In this document: piece by piece, positions 50,354 through 58,574 of the stretch | How the letters are laid out: each line of letters opens with the position of its first letter | How positions within the stretch are numbered: position 1 is the first letter of the stretch | Assembly: GCF_900292075.1 (NCBI RefSeq) | Contig: NZ_OLMV01000002.1 | Location: forward strand, 124,001 to 188,000 | Length of the DNA: 64,000 bases | Source: Microbacterium timonense | GTDB taxonomy: Bacteria > Actinomycetota > Actinomycetes > Actinomycetales > Microbacteriaceae | Reading direction: 5' to 3' | Translations under genes and position numbers: made by a program | The notes under the pieces: model-generated | Database searches by the model: none | The model's input: the letters and a program-made list of their open reading frames with translations, nothing else | Told to the model about the DNA's origin: nothing

Positions 50354-51613
50354 ATGAAACGACCTCTCGCCCTCGCGGGCGTCGGCGCCATCGCCGCCCT
50401 CGCGCTGGCGGGCTGCACCGCCGGTGCACCCGAAGCATCAGCCGGCCCCGTGGAACTGACGTTCTGGCACGGCTACACGGAAGCCGATGGCGATGTGCTG
50501 CAGCAGATCGTCGACGACTTCAACGCCTCGCAAGACGAGGTCGAGATCAGGACCGAGGTGAAGACCTGGGCCGTCATCGACGACACACTGCTGCCGGCGC
50601 TGTCGGCCGACGAAGGTCCTGACATCGTCGCGATGCCCGCCGAGCGGCTGCCGGTGTACGCCGACCGCGGCGCATTCGTGGACCTCAGCGACTGGTACAG
50701 CAGCGAGGGAAGCAACACCGACGCGCTGAACCCGCAGGCGGTCGAGATGGTCACGGTCAACGGGGCACCCTATGGCGTGCCCACCGGCTTCGTGCCGCTC
50801 TCGGTGTTCTACAACAAGGCCCTGTTCTCCGCCGCCGGAATCACAGACTTCCCGCAGACCTGGGACGAGTGGCGGGCCGCGGCGAAGCAGCTCACGGTGG
50901 ACGCGGACGCTGACGGGACTCCCGAGCAGTACGGACTCGCGTTGCCCGACCACGACACCGTGGCGAACGGCCTGTGGCCGACGCTCTTCTACGGCGCCGG
51001 CGGTGACGTCGTGGAGGACGCCGAGGACGCCGTCATCGAATCCGACGCGAACCGCGAGGCGCTCGAGTACTGGGTCTCGGCCATCCGCGATGACAAGATC
51101 TCGCCGACAGGGCTGGACGGGATCGGTGCCGATGAGCTCTTCAGTTCCGGAAAGGCGGCGATGCACGTCGGCGGCCCGTGGATGGCGTCGATCGCCGCGG
51201 ACAGCGGGATCGACTACGGCATCGCGGCGGTCCCCGCCGGGCCCGAAGACCAGGCGGCGTCCGCCATCGGCGTCGCGATGGGCATCACCGCGCAAGCAGG
51301 GCAGGACCAGACGGCCGGTGCCGAGGCGTTCTTCTCGTACTTCTTCGACCCCGACGTCGCGACGCAGTGGTCGCTCGGGTCAGGGTGGCCTCCGCTGCGA
51401 ACGGATGTACCGGCCGATGCCGTGGCGGAGAACCCGGTCGTCGTCTCGCTCACGGAGATCGCGCCGACAAGCCGCGCCCTCCTGCCTGGCGTCGTCAACA
51501 GCGTCGACGTGCTCGACGCCGTCGACGACCTCACCCAGCGCGCCGTCGCGGGCGAGGACCTCGACGCGCTGCTGTCCACCGCGCAGGACGAGGTTCAGGC
51601 GGCCCTGCAGTAG
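50354..51613 (+). CDS. Sugar ABC substrate-binding lipoprotein (second importer)
   Basis: The 419-residue protein has a signal with lipobox LAGC (Cys21, after MKRPLALAGVGAIAALA). A family-1 binding protein follows with ELTFWHGYTEADGDVLQQIV, AMPAERLPVYADRG, YGVPTGFVPLSVFYNK and GGPWMASIA. It is the outer receptor of a CUT1-type importer with the two following permeases. The operon also encodes GH1-like and GH43-like enzymes, so the substrate is probably a beta-linked oligosaccharide or glycoside; that is an inference. The following 70 bases contain a hairpin. Confidence 0.9.
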   Translation: MKRPLALAGVGAIAALALAGCTAGAPEASAGPVELTFWHGYTEADGDVLQQIVDDFNASQDEVEIRTEVKTWAVIDDTLLPALSADEGPDIVAMPAERLPVYADRGAFVDLSDWYSSEGSNTDALNPQAVEMVTVNGAPYGVPTGFVPLSVFYNKALFSAAGITDFPQTWDEWRAAAKQLTVDADADGTPEQYGLALPDHDTVANGLWPTLFYGAGGDVVEDAEDAVIESDANREALEYWVSAIRDDKISPTGLDGIGADELFSSGKAAMHVGGPWMASIAADSGIDYGIAAVPAGPEDQAASAIGVAMGITAQAGQDQTAGAEAFFSYFFDPDVATQWSLGSGWPPLRTDVPADAVAENPVVVSLTEIAPTSRALLPGVVNSVDVLDAVDDLTQRAVAGEDLDALLSTAQDEVQAALQ

Positions 51614-51629
51614 CGCAATCCTGACCGCT

Positions 51630-51673
51630 CCCGATATCGATCGGGCCGCGGCGCGCACGTCGCGTCGCGGCCC
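51630..51673 (+). promoter_or_regulatory. Intercistronic hairpins with an extra ATCGAT core
   Basis: CCCGAT/ATCGGG (51630-51635, 51640-51645) overlaps the start of GGGCCGCG/CGCGGCCC (51643-51650, 51666-51673). They lie between the binding-protein gene and the first permease gene and probably limit permease expression. An ATCGAT core at 51636-51641 might be an accessory repressor site. Confidence 0.5.
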
Positions 51674-51683
51674 TTGGAGAAGC

Positions 51684-52625
51684 ATGTCGACCATCACGCA
51701 GCGCCGGTACCGCCCGGCGCCCCAGCTGGGCGGCCGGACCCCCGTCGGATCGACGAGGCGCACGTCCCTGATCGCGCTGGCGTTCCTGGCGCCGGCCCTC
51801 GTCATCCTCACCGTCTTCGTGGCGTGGCCGATGCTGTCGGCACTGCGGCTCTCGTTCACCGACGCCTCGGGCTTCGGCCGCGAAGAATACGTCGGTCTGG
51901 AGAACTACGTGCGCGTCTTCACGGACCCCGACGTGCTGCAGGCGATGGGCAACACGGCGTACTACGCCTTGCTGTTCACACCGACCGCGATCATCGCGGC
52001 GCTGCTGCTCGCCCTTCTCGTGAATCACCGCAGGCTTCCGGGGCGCGGCGCGTTCCGCACGGCGCTGTTCCTGCCGTTCATCGTCTCCCTGGCCGTGGCC
52101 GCATTCGCCTGGTCCTACTTGCTGGATCCGCAGATCGGCCTGCTGAACCACTGGCTCCGGATCTTCGGCATCCAGCTCGGGAATGTGCTCCAGGATCCGT
52201 CGCTGGCCATGCCGACGGTCGCGCTCGTCGCGGTATGGAAGAGCTTCGGCTTCTATCTCGTCATCTTCATCGCAGGTCTCCAGGAGATCCCTGGATCGCT
52301 CTACGAGGCTGCCCGGGTAGACGGTGCAACCGCGTGGCAGCGGTTCCGGCACATCACCCTCCCCATGCTCAGCAACACCCTGACGTTCGTCATGATCGTC
52401 GCTCTCATCGCCGCCCTGCAGGCCTTCGACCAGATCTACGTCATGACCGGCGGCGGCCCCTACGGCACGACCCAGACCGTCGTGATGGAGATCTACACCT
52501 CCGGGTTCAAGAAGCTCGAACTGGGCTTCGCCTCCGCGCTGTCGTACGTGCTGCTGCTCATCACCCTCGTGCTCAGCCTCGTGCAGTTCCGATTCTTCAG
52601 CCGTCGAGAGAAGGACGCGCAATGA
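51684..52625 (+). CDS. Sugar ABC permease (MalF-like, second importer)
   Basis: The 313-residue permease has six hydrophobic spans and the EAA loop LYEAARVDGATAWQRFRHITLPML (about residues 208-231). The pattern VFVAWPMLSALRLSFTD near the start is usual for the first span. GGAG precedes the ATG. Its stop overlaps the start of the partner permease by 4 bases, and together they form the membrane channel of the importer headed by the binding protein at 50354. Confidence 0.93.
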   Translation: MSTITQRRYRPAPQLGGRTPVGSTRRTSLIALAFLAPALVILTVFVAWPMLSALRLSFTDASGFGREEYVGLENYVRVFTDPDVLQAMGNTAYYALLFTPTAIIAALLLALLVNHRRLPGRGAFRTALFLPFIVSLAVAAFAWSYLLDPQIGLLNHWLRIFGIQLGNVLQDPSLAMPTVALVAVWKSFGFYLVIFIAGLQEIPGSLYEAARVDGATAWQRFRHITLPMLSNTLTFVMIVALIAALQAFDQIYVMTGGGPYGTTQTVVMEIYTSGFKKLELGFASALSYVLLLITLVLSLVQFRFFSRREKDAQ

Positions 52626-53509
52626 CCTCCCTCACGACCCGGCCGACCGCGTTCACTCCCGCACCGACCGCGCCGCCCCGTCGACGCAGGACAGGACGGG
52701 TGACCAGCATCCTCCTCTTCGCCGTCGCGCTGGCCGCGTCCGCGCTGGTGCTGCTGCCGATCGCGATCATCGCGTTCACCGCCTTCAAGCCGGTCGCCGA
52801 GGTGAACGCCTACCCGCCCACCCTCCTGCCCGAGGCATGGACCCTCGACAACTTCACCCAGATCTTCCAGGAACTGCCGTTCGCACGGCTGATCGCGAAC
52901 AGCTTCATCTTCGCGGGCGGCGTGACCGCCCTCGCACTGCTGTTCGACTCGCTGGCCGCGTACGCGCTCGCGAGACTCGACTTCCGCGGGAGTCGCGTGC
53001 TGCTCATTGCGATCATCGCCAGCCTCATGATCCCTTTCCAGGCGACGTTGATCCCGATCTACCAACTGGTCAGCGACCTCGGCTGGGTCAACACCTACGC
53101 CGGACTCATCGCACCCCGCGCGGCCGACGCGTTCGGCATCTTCTTCCTCCGGCAGTTCTTCCTCTCGCTGCCGCGCGACCTCGACAACGCGGCACGCCTG
53201 GACGGTGCGTCGGAATGGCGGATCTTCTGGAGCGTCGTGCTGCCGAACGCCAGGCCCGCACTGCTGACACTGGCCATCTTCACCTTCGTGAACAACTGGA
53301 ACGACCTCCTGTGGCCGCTCGTGTTCACGACCGATGCCGAGATGGGAACCATCACCTCCGGACTCACGCTCCTGACCGGGCCTGGGGGGATCATCCCGCA
53401 AGGCGTCATGATGGCCGGCTCCCTCATCGCCGTGCTTCCACTGGCGATCATGTTCCTCCTCGTGCAGCGGCGCTTCATCGAGAGCGTCGCCTCGACCGGC
53501 CTGAAATGA
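52622..53509 (+). CDS. Sugar ABC permease (MalG-like, second importer)
   Basis: The 295-residue permease has the six-span CUT1 layout with the EAA loop LDNAARLDGASEWRIFWSVVLPNA (about residues 179-202), an N-terminal Pro-rich tail, and FVQRRFIESVASTGLK-type closing (LLVQRRFIESVASTGLK). It overlaps the upstream permease and the following GH1-like gene by 4 bases each (ATGA), so the whole operon is tightly coupled. Confidence 0.93.
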   Translation: MTSLTTRPTAFTPAPTAPPRRRRTGRVTSILLFAVALAASALVLLPIAIIAFTAFKPVAEVNAYPPTLLPEAWTLDNFTQIFQELPFARLIANSFIFAGGVTALALLFDSLAAYALARLDFRGSRVLLIAIIASLMIPFQATLIPIYQLVSDLGWVNTYAGLIAPRAADAFGIFFLRQFFLSLPRDLDNAARLDGASEWRIFWSVVLPNARPALLTLAIFTFVNNWNDLLWPLVFTTDAEMGTITSGLTLLTGPGGIIPQGVMMAGSLIAVLPLAIMFLLVQRRFIESVASTGLK

Positions 53510-54810
53510 GACATCCATTGACCGACTGGTACACCGAAGGTCCGCTGCGGTTCGGGCTCGGCATCGAGAACACGTTCGTCCCGCAGGGAGGACCCGGTCT
53601 TCGGCCGATCGATGAGTACGAGCTCACCGAGCACTACACGCAGTGGCGCACCGACCTCGACCTCGCCTCCGGCGTCGGCGCGGAGTTCCTTCGCTGGGGC
53701 ATCCCGTGGCATCGGGTGAACCCGGAGCCCGGCCGTTGGGACTGGGGGTGGACCGACCGCGTGATCGGCCGCATGGCAGAGCTCGGCATCCGCCCGATCA
53801 TCGACCTCCTCCACTACGGCACCCCGCTGTGGCTGGAGGGGCAGTTCGCCGCGCGGGACTATCCGGAGCGCGTGGCCGAATACGCGGTGGCTGCGGCCGA
53901 GCGCTACTCCGACGTCGTCACCGACTACACACCGGTGAACGAGCCGATGATCCACGTGCTGTTCTGCGGCGAGTACGGATACTGGCCGCCGTACCTGCGG
54001 GGCGAGGCGGGCGCGGTGCAGCTTGCGATGGCGATAGCGAGAGGATTCCAGGCGACACAGCACGGGATCCGAGAGGTGCTCGGCGAGCGAGCGACTTTCG
54101 TGCACGTGGATGCCTCGATGCGGTACGTCGGCGCGGTGGATGCGCCCGAGCACCGTGAGACAGCGCAGCGGCTTCGCCATCAGGCTTTCCTGGTGGAGGA
54201 TCTCGTCACCGGCCGAGTGGATGCAGCACACCCCCTGCTGGATCTCCTGTTGCGTCATGGCGTCCCGGAAGAGACCCTCGCCGACTTCGCGCGGCACCCG
54301 GCCCTTCCCGACATCATGGGTGTGAACTACTACCCGCGGCACTCGACCGAGGTCTTCGAACCGGGCGTCCATCACGGGGGCGGCTTCGCCGATCCTCGAC
54401 CGACGCGCGACGACGGGGTTGCCGGACTCTCCGAGATGCTCCTCGAGTACGCGCGGCGCTACCAGGCGCCGGTCATGGTGACCGAGACCTGCGTCACCGG
54501 GAGCCCTGCGGAGCGGATCGGGTGGCTCCATGCCTCCGTCGCCGAAGTCGAGCGCCTTCGCAGCGACGGGCTCGCCGTTGTCGGATATACCTGGTGGCCG
54601 CTCTTCGACATGTACGAATGGACGTACCGCCACAGCACGGGGCCGAGATCGGGTCACCGGTTGGCCATGGGACTGTACGAGTTGGTCGAATCCCCGCACG
54701 GCATGGAACGCCGTCGCACAGCCGTCGCCGACACGTTCACGGCGATCGCGCGACGGACGGCGGGTGGGGCATGGACGAGGAGCGAGCAAGCAATGGAGGG
54801 ATCGCGATGA
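53506..54810 (+). CDS. GH1-like beta-glycosidase
   Basis: This 434-residue cytosolic TIM-barrel enzyme shows LRWGIPWHRVNPEPGRWDW and the acid/base in YTPVNEPMIHV (Glu146). The likely nucleophile is in MVTETCVTG (Glu327). WWPLFDMYEWTY follows near the end. These are clan GH-A marks closest to family 1, though the protein is shorter than a standard GH1. It probably cleaves the disaccharide or glycoside brought in by the upstream importer. The ATG overlaps the permease stop. Confidence 0.78.
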   Translation: MRHPLTDWYTEGPLRFGLGIENTFVPQGGPGLRPIDEYELTEHYTQWRTDLDLASGVGAEFLRWGIPWHRVNPEPGRWDWGWTDRVIGRMAELGIRPIIDLLHYGTPLWLEGQFAARDYPERVAEYAVAAAERYSDVVTDYTPVNEPMIHVLFCGEYGYWPPYLRGEAGAVQLAMAIARGFQATQHGIREVLGERATFVHVDASMRYVGAVDAPEHRETAQRLRHQAFLVEDLVTGRVDAAHPLLDLLLRHGVPEETLADFARHPALPDIMGVNYYPRHSTEVFEPGVHHGGGFADPRPTRDDGVAGLSEMLLEYARRYQAPVMVTETCVTGSPAERIGWLHASVAEVERLRSDGLAVVGYTWWPLFDMYEWTYRHSTGPRSGHRLAMGLYELVESPHGMERRRTAVADTFTAIARRTAGGAWTRSEQAMEGSR

Positions 54811-55928
54811 GCGGCACCGCACGGCACACATTCCAGGCCTACCTGTTCGCCCACTTCGTCGGCGAGGACGGGCCCGACGCGGAGCAGGTGCATTTCGCCG
54901 TCAGCCGTGGCAACACCCTCACCGAATGGGACATGCTCGCCGGCGGCCGGCCGGTACTGCGCTCGACGATCGGAACGGGTGGGATCCGCGACCCGTTCCT
55001 CCTGCGGCTGCAGGACGATGAAGGATTCGTGCTGCTCGCCACAGACCTGCAGGTGTACGGCATCGGGCACTTCCGAGATGCGCAAGAGCACGGCAGCACC
55101 GCCCTGCTCGTCTGGCACTCCCGCGATCTGGTGAGCTGGGACGGGCCCCGGCGTGTCGAGGTGATGCCGCCCGAGCGGGCGGGCAATGCGTGGGCGCCGG
55201 AGGCCGTCTGGTGCGAGGAGGCACAGACCTACGCCGTCTACTGGGCATCCAACCTGTACGACGACGACAGCGCCCCACGTCGCAACGCCGACAGCTACAA
55301 CCGCATGATGATCGCGACGACCGAGGACTTCGTCACCTTCGGCGCGCCGCGTGTGTGGATCGACGTCCGTCGGGCCGCGGGATACGGGACGATCGATTCG
55401 ACGGTCGTACGCCACCGCGGGGTGTACCACCGCTTCACGAAGGACGAGCACCCGGACGTCATGCACGTCTTCCATGAGACCAGTCCCGACTTGTTTCGGG
55501 TCACGACGGGCGCCGTCGGGTCGGCATGGGACCTGGTTGCCGAGCGCATCGGTTCGGAGCACGTCACTCATGGGGAAGGCCCTATCGTGGTGCCCTCCAA
55601 CACCGACGACCGCTGGTTCCTGCTGCTGGACTGGCCGCCGTACGGCGGCGGGACGGGCTACGTGCTCTTCGAGACGGATGACCTCGGCTCAGGCCGCTGG
55701 ACGCGCACCGAGAAGAGCCTTCCGCCGCGGTTCCGTCACGGATCGGTGATGCCGGTCACGGAATCCGAGCGTCAGCGTCTGCTTGCTCATCTCCCGCCCG
55801 TCGCGGATCCGGCCGACTCCAGCGCGATCGGGTCGGAGATCGCGCCGAGGAACTCTGATCCCGGCGAGCCGATGAACGCCAGCAGCACGGCCGCTCCGCT
55901 GCGATCCCGGACGATTCGGCCGGCGTAG
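54807..55928 (+). CDS. GH43-like glycosidase
   Basis: The 373-residue protein is a five-bladed beta-propeller glycosidase by pattern: TGGIRDPFLLRLQDDEGFVLL has a catalytic-type Asp. GNAWAPEAVWCEEAQTYAVYW and GEGPIVVPSNTDDRWFLLLDW contain further acidic positions, as in GH43 alpha-L-arabinofuranosidases/beta-xylosidases. The last ~45 residues (from SERQRLLAHL) look like read-through because this gene runs 142 bases into the opposite-strand glycosidase gene. Start ATG overlaps the GH1-like gene stop. No signal peptide, so it is cytosolic. Confidence 0.75.
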   Translation: MSGTARHTFQAYLFAHFVGEDGPDAEQVHFAVSRGNTLTEWDMLAGGRPVLRSTIGTGGIRDPFLLRLQDDEGFVLLATDLQVYGIGHFRDAQEHGSTALLVWHSRDLVSWDGPRRVEVMPPERAGNAWAPEAVWCEEAQTYAVYWASNLYDDDSAPRRNADSYNRMMIATTEDFVTFGAPRVWIDVRRAAGYGTIDSTVVRHRGVYHRFTKDEHPDVMHVFHETSPDLFRVTTGAVGSAWDLVAERIGSEHVTHGEGPIVVPSNTDDRWFLLLDWPPYGGGTGYVLFETDDLGSGRWTRTEKSLPPRFRHGSVMPVTESERQRLLAHLPPVADPADSSAIGSEIAPRNSDPGEPMNASSTAAPLRSRTIRPA

Positions 55929-56728
55929 TGGGGCGCCGGCGCAAGAAGCTGTGCGTCTTCCACCCGCAGTGGTGCAGGCGGACCTGGCGTGTCCACGACC
56001 CACACGCCGGCCGTGGGCGCCTCTCCGACGGCGCGCGCACTGCGCGGGCCGCAGAAGAGCAGCACCGGTCGGCCGTCGATCTGCGCGAGCTGGGTCACTT
56101 CGAGATGAGGGAAACTCTCGGCCGGAGGCCCCCACGGGGGCAGGACGGACCACTCCTCCAGATCGGACGACCATGCGCGGCCGACCACCCCGCCGCTTCG
56201 CGTGTCGCTGGACTTGGCCCGCGCGGTGATCAGCATCTGCCAGCCGTTTCCGGAAGGGTCGCGGTAGACCCACGGATCACGCCAGGCCTCGTCCATCCAG
56301 GCGCTCTCACCCAGCTTCTCGTAGTATCTCGGGTCAGCGTTCAAGGTGAACGAGGCATCCTTCGTCCACGTGAACAGGTCCGCTGACGTGGCGACGCAGA
56401 TGGTCTCGACGTTGGCATCACTGTCGGCGGCGGGAAACGACGCGCCGGTGTAGAACATGCGCCACATCCCGTCATCGCCGCGCACCACCGACCCCGTCCA
56501 GGTCGCTGTCTCATCGGCGCTTCCCGCAGGGCCCGGGCCGAGCACTTCCCCATGGTCGGTCCACCGGTGAAGGTCCGTCGAGGTCGCATGTCCGATACGC
56601 GCGAAGCGGTGTCGCCGATCCGGATCGCCCAGCACCTTGGGTGCGTGGAGGTAGAACAGGTGGTACATCTCGCCGTCGTCGGCCATCCAGAAGTCCCAGA
56701 CCCAATGGCTGTCGAGGCTGAACGCCAT
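55787..56728 (-). CDS. GH32/GH43-like beta-propeller glycosidase
   Basis: The 313-residue enzyme begins MAFSLDSHWVWDFWMADDG with an Asp in the first blade. Further marks are GSVVRGDDGMWRMFYTG, DEAWRDPWVYRDPSGNG (the conserved RDP) and LEVTQLAQIDG. This suits the GH32/GH43 beta-propeller superfamily; the first-blade WMADDG resembles sucrose/fructan-acting enzymes. ATG 56728 has GGGAGG 6 bases upstream. It ends a three-part operon (binding protein, two permeases, enzyme) transcribed from 59930. Its 3' end overlaps the GH43-like gene on the other strand. Confidence 0.75.
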   Translation of the reverse strand: MAFSLDSHWVWDFWMADDGEMYHLFYLHAPKVLGDPDRRHRFARIGHATSTDLHRWTDHGEVLGPGPAGSADETATWTGSVVRGDDGMWRMFYTGASFPAADSDANVETICVATSADLFTWTKDASFTLNADPRYYEKLGESAWMDEAWRDPWVYRDPSGNGWQMLITARAKSSDTRSGGVVGRAWSSDLEEWSVLPPWGPPAESFPHLEVTQLAQIDGRPVLLFCGPRSARAVGEAPTAGVWVVDTPGPPAPLRVEDAQLLAPAPHYAGRIVRDRSGAAVLLAFIGSPGSEFLGAISDPIALESAGSATGGR

Positions 56729-56785
56729 CAGAACCTCCCATCTTGATGTGGCGAGCCGCAAGAATCTGCGCGGCGGTGCACCGTT

Positions 56786-57610
56786 CTAACCCTTGAGCGA
56801 ACCCTGCATCAGCGCGGACACGAAGTGACGCTGGAAGATCAGGAAGATGATCAGCGTGGGAGTGAGGATCAGCAGCGATCCCGCACACAGCAGCGGGATG
56901 TCCGTGCCATAGCGTCCCTGGAAGGCCCCCAGCGCACCTGCCATGGTCCTCTTCTCGGGGTCGTTGACCAGGACGATCGCCAGCAGGAACTGATTCCACG
57001 TCCACAGGAACAGCAGGATCGCCAGGGACGAGATCGCGGGCACCGATAAGGGCACGTGGATCCGCCAGAAGAGCTGCCACGTCGTCGCACCGTCCACGCG
57101 TGCCGCTTCGGACAGGTCGTGAGGCATCGTGACGAAGTGGGCGCGCATCCAGGTGACGGCGAACGGCATGAACAAGCCGATGAGCGGCAGAATGATGGCC
57201 CATCGCGTGTTCAGCAGGCCGAGCTCCCTCACCTGGAAGTAGAGCGGCGTGATGATGCCCTCGAACGGCAGCGTCAGCCCCAGGAGGAAGAAGATGAACA
57301 TCGCCGCGCTGCCCCAGGGCTTCAAGTGACCGAGCGCGAATCCCGCCAGGGTCGCGATCAGGACGGCGATGGGGACGACGCCGAGCTCGATGAGGAAGCT
57401 CGAGGCGAGCAGCGCAGGCATGTTGGCGGACTGGAATGCCAGCGCGAAGTTGTCCCAGTGGGGAGTCTCCGGCCACTCCAGCCCCCGAGGATACGTGCCG
57501 GGCTCATGGAGAGCAGTCACGAACAGACTGATGAAGGGCAGGATCGTGACCAGCATCAGAACCACCAGCACGACGCGGCCGGTCCACTTCTCGCGGGCGT
57601 GGACGATCAT
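56786..57610 (-). CDS. Sugar ABC permease (MalG-like, third importer)
   Basis: The 274-residue permease has an N-terminal span (VVLVVLMLVTILPFISLFVT), five further spans and the EAA loop LSEAARVDGATTWQLFWRIHVPLS (about residues 166-189). The end FQRHFVSALMQGSLKG is typical of the MalG class. The ATG overlaps the partner permease stop by 4 bases. It belongs to the operon 59930 to 55787. Confidence 0.92.
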   Translation of the reverse strand: MIVHAREKWTGRVVLVVLMLVTILPFISLFVTALHEPGTYPRGLEWPETPHWDNFALAFQSANMPALLASSFLIELGVVPIAVLIATLAGFALGHLKPWGSAAMFIFFLLGLTLPFEGIITPLYFQVRELGLLNTRWAIILPLIGLFMPFAVTWMRAHFVTMPHDLSEAARVDGATTWQLFWRIHVPLSVPAISSLAILLFLWTWNQFLLAIVLVNDPEKRTMAGALGAFQGRYGTDIPLLCAGSLLILTPTLIIFLIFQRHFVSALMQGSLKG

Positions 57611-58569
57611 GATTCCCTGCCTCGGAGAAGTCGCTGAAGAGGAAGCACCACGACGAGCACGAGAGCCATGAGCACGATCGCGAACGCCGAGGCCGTGCCG
57701 ATCTCCCGCTGATAGAACGCCAGGTAGAAGATCTGGAGGCCCGGCACCAGCGTGCTGTCGCCGGGGCCGCCCTGGGTGGAGATGTAGATGATGTCGAAGC
57801 TCGCAAGCGCCGCGATCACCGTCACGGTGACGCACACTGCGACCTCCTGTCGTACGCCGGGGAGCGTGATGGTGAAGAACTCCCGCACGGCTCCCGCGCC
57901 ATCGATCCGTGCCGCTTCGTAGAGCGCGGGGTCGATCTTCGTCATGCCGGCGAGGATGAGCACCAGACACAGCCCGACCAGAACCCACGCGCCGATCACG
58001 CCGACGGCGGGCAATGCGGTGTTGAAGTCCCCGAGCCATGCGCGGGTGATCCCGCCGAGTCCGATGAGCCTGAGGAACTGGTTGACAAGCCCGTCGATCG
58101 ACAATTGCCAGCTCCACATGATGCCGGCTGCGACGAGCGGGATCACCTGGGGAAGGAAGAGCACCGTGCGGGCGACACCTGCCAGCTTGCTCGCCGCGAT
58201 GGCGCGGATGAGGTTGGCAGCCAGCAGCGCGATCGCCACCGGGATGAAGCTGAAATAGATGATGAGTTCGAACGCGTTGAGGATGGCGCCGACAAGCTTC
58301 GGATTGCTGAAGACGGCGACGTAGTTGTCGATGCCGACCCACTCCGCCAGTCCGATCCCGTTCCACTTGTAGAAGGAGTACTGGGCGGAAAGGATGACCG
58401 GTCGGACCACGAAGAAGATGTAGAAGCCGGCCGCGGGAAGGACGAGTCCATACGCGCTGAGGTTGCGTATCGCACGAAGCCGGCGACGCCGACGAAGAGG
58501 ATCTCTGCCTGCGGGCGCTGCTGCGCCGGTGACGTGCACCGGCGCAGCAGCTGGGTGAACCTCGGTCAT
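57607..58569 (-). CDS. Sugar ABC permease (MalF-like, third importer)
   Basis: The 320-residue permease has a basic N-terminus (RRRRRLRAIRNL), six spans and the EAA loop LYEAARIDGAGAVREFFTITLPGV (about residues 218-241). It starts 5 bases after the binding-protein gene stop and overlaps the next permease by 4 bases. With that partner it forms the channel of the third CUT1 importer in this block. Confidence 0.92.
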   Translation of the reverse strand: MTEVHPAAAPVHVTGAAAPAGRDPLRRRRRLRAIRNLSAYGLVLPAAGFYIFFVVRPVILSAQYSFYKWNGIGLAEWVGIDNYVAVFSNPKLVGAILNAFELIIYFSFIPVAIALLAANLIRAIAASKLAGVARTVLFLPQVIPLVAAGIMWSWQLSIDGLVNQFLRLIGLGGITRAWLGDFNTALPAVGVIGAWVLVGLCLVLILAGMTKIDPALYEAARIDGAGAVREFFTITLPGVRQEVAVCVTVTVIAALASFDIIYISTQGGPGDSTLVPGLQIFYLAFYQREIGTASAFAIVLMALVLVVVLPLQRLLRGRES

Positions 58570-58574
58570 TGAGA

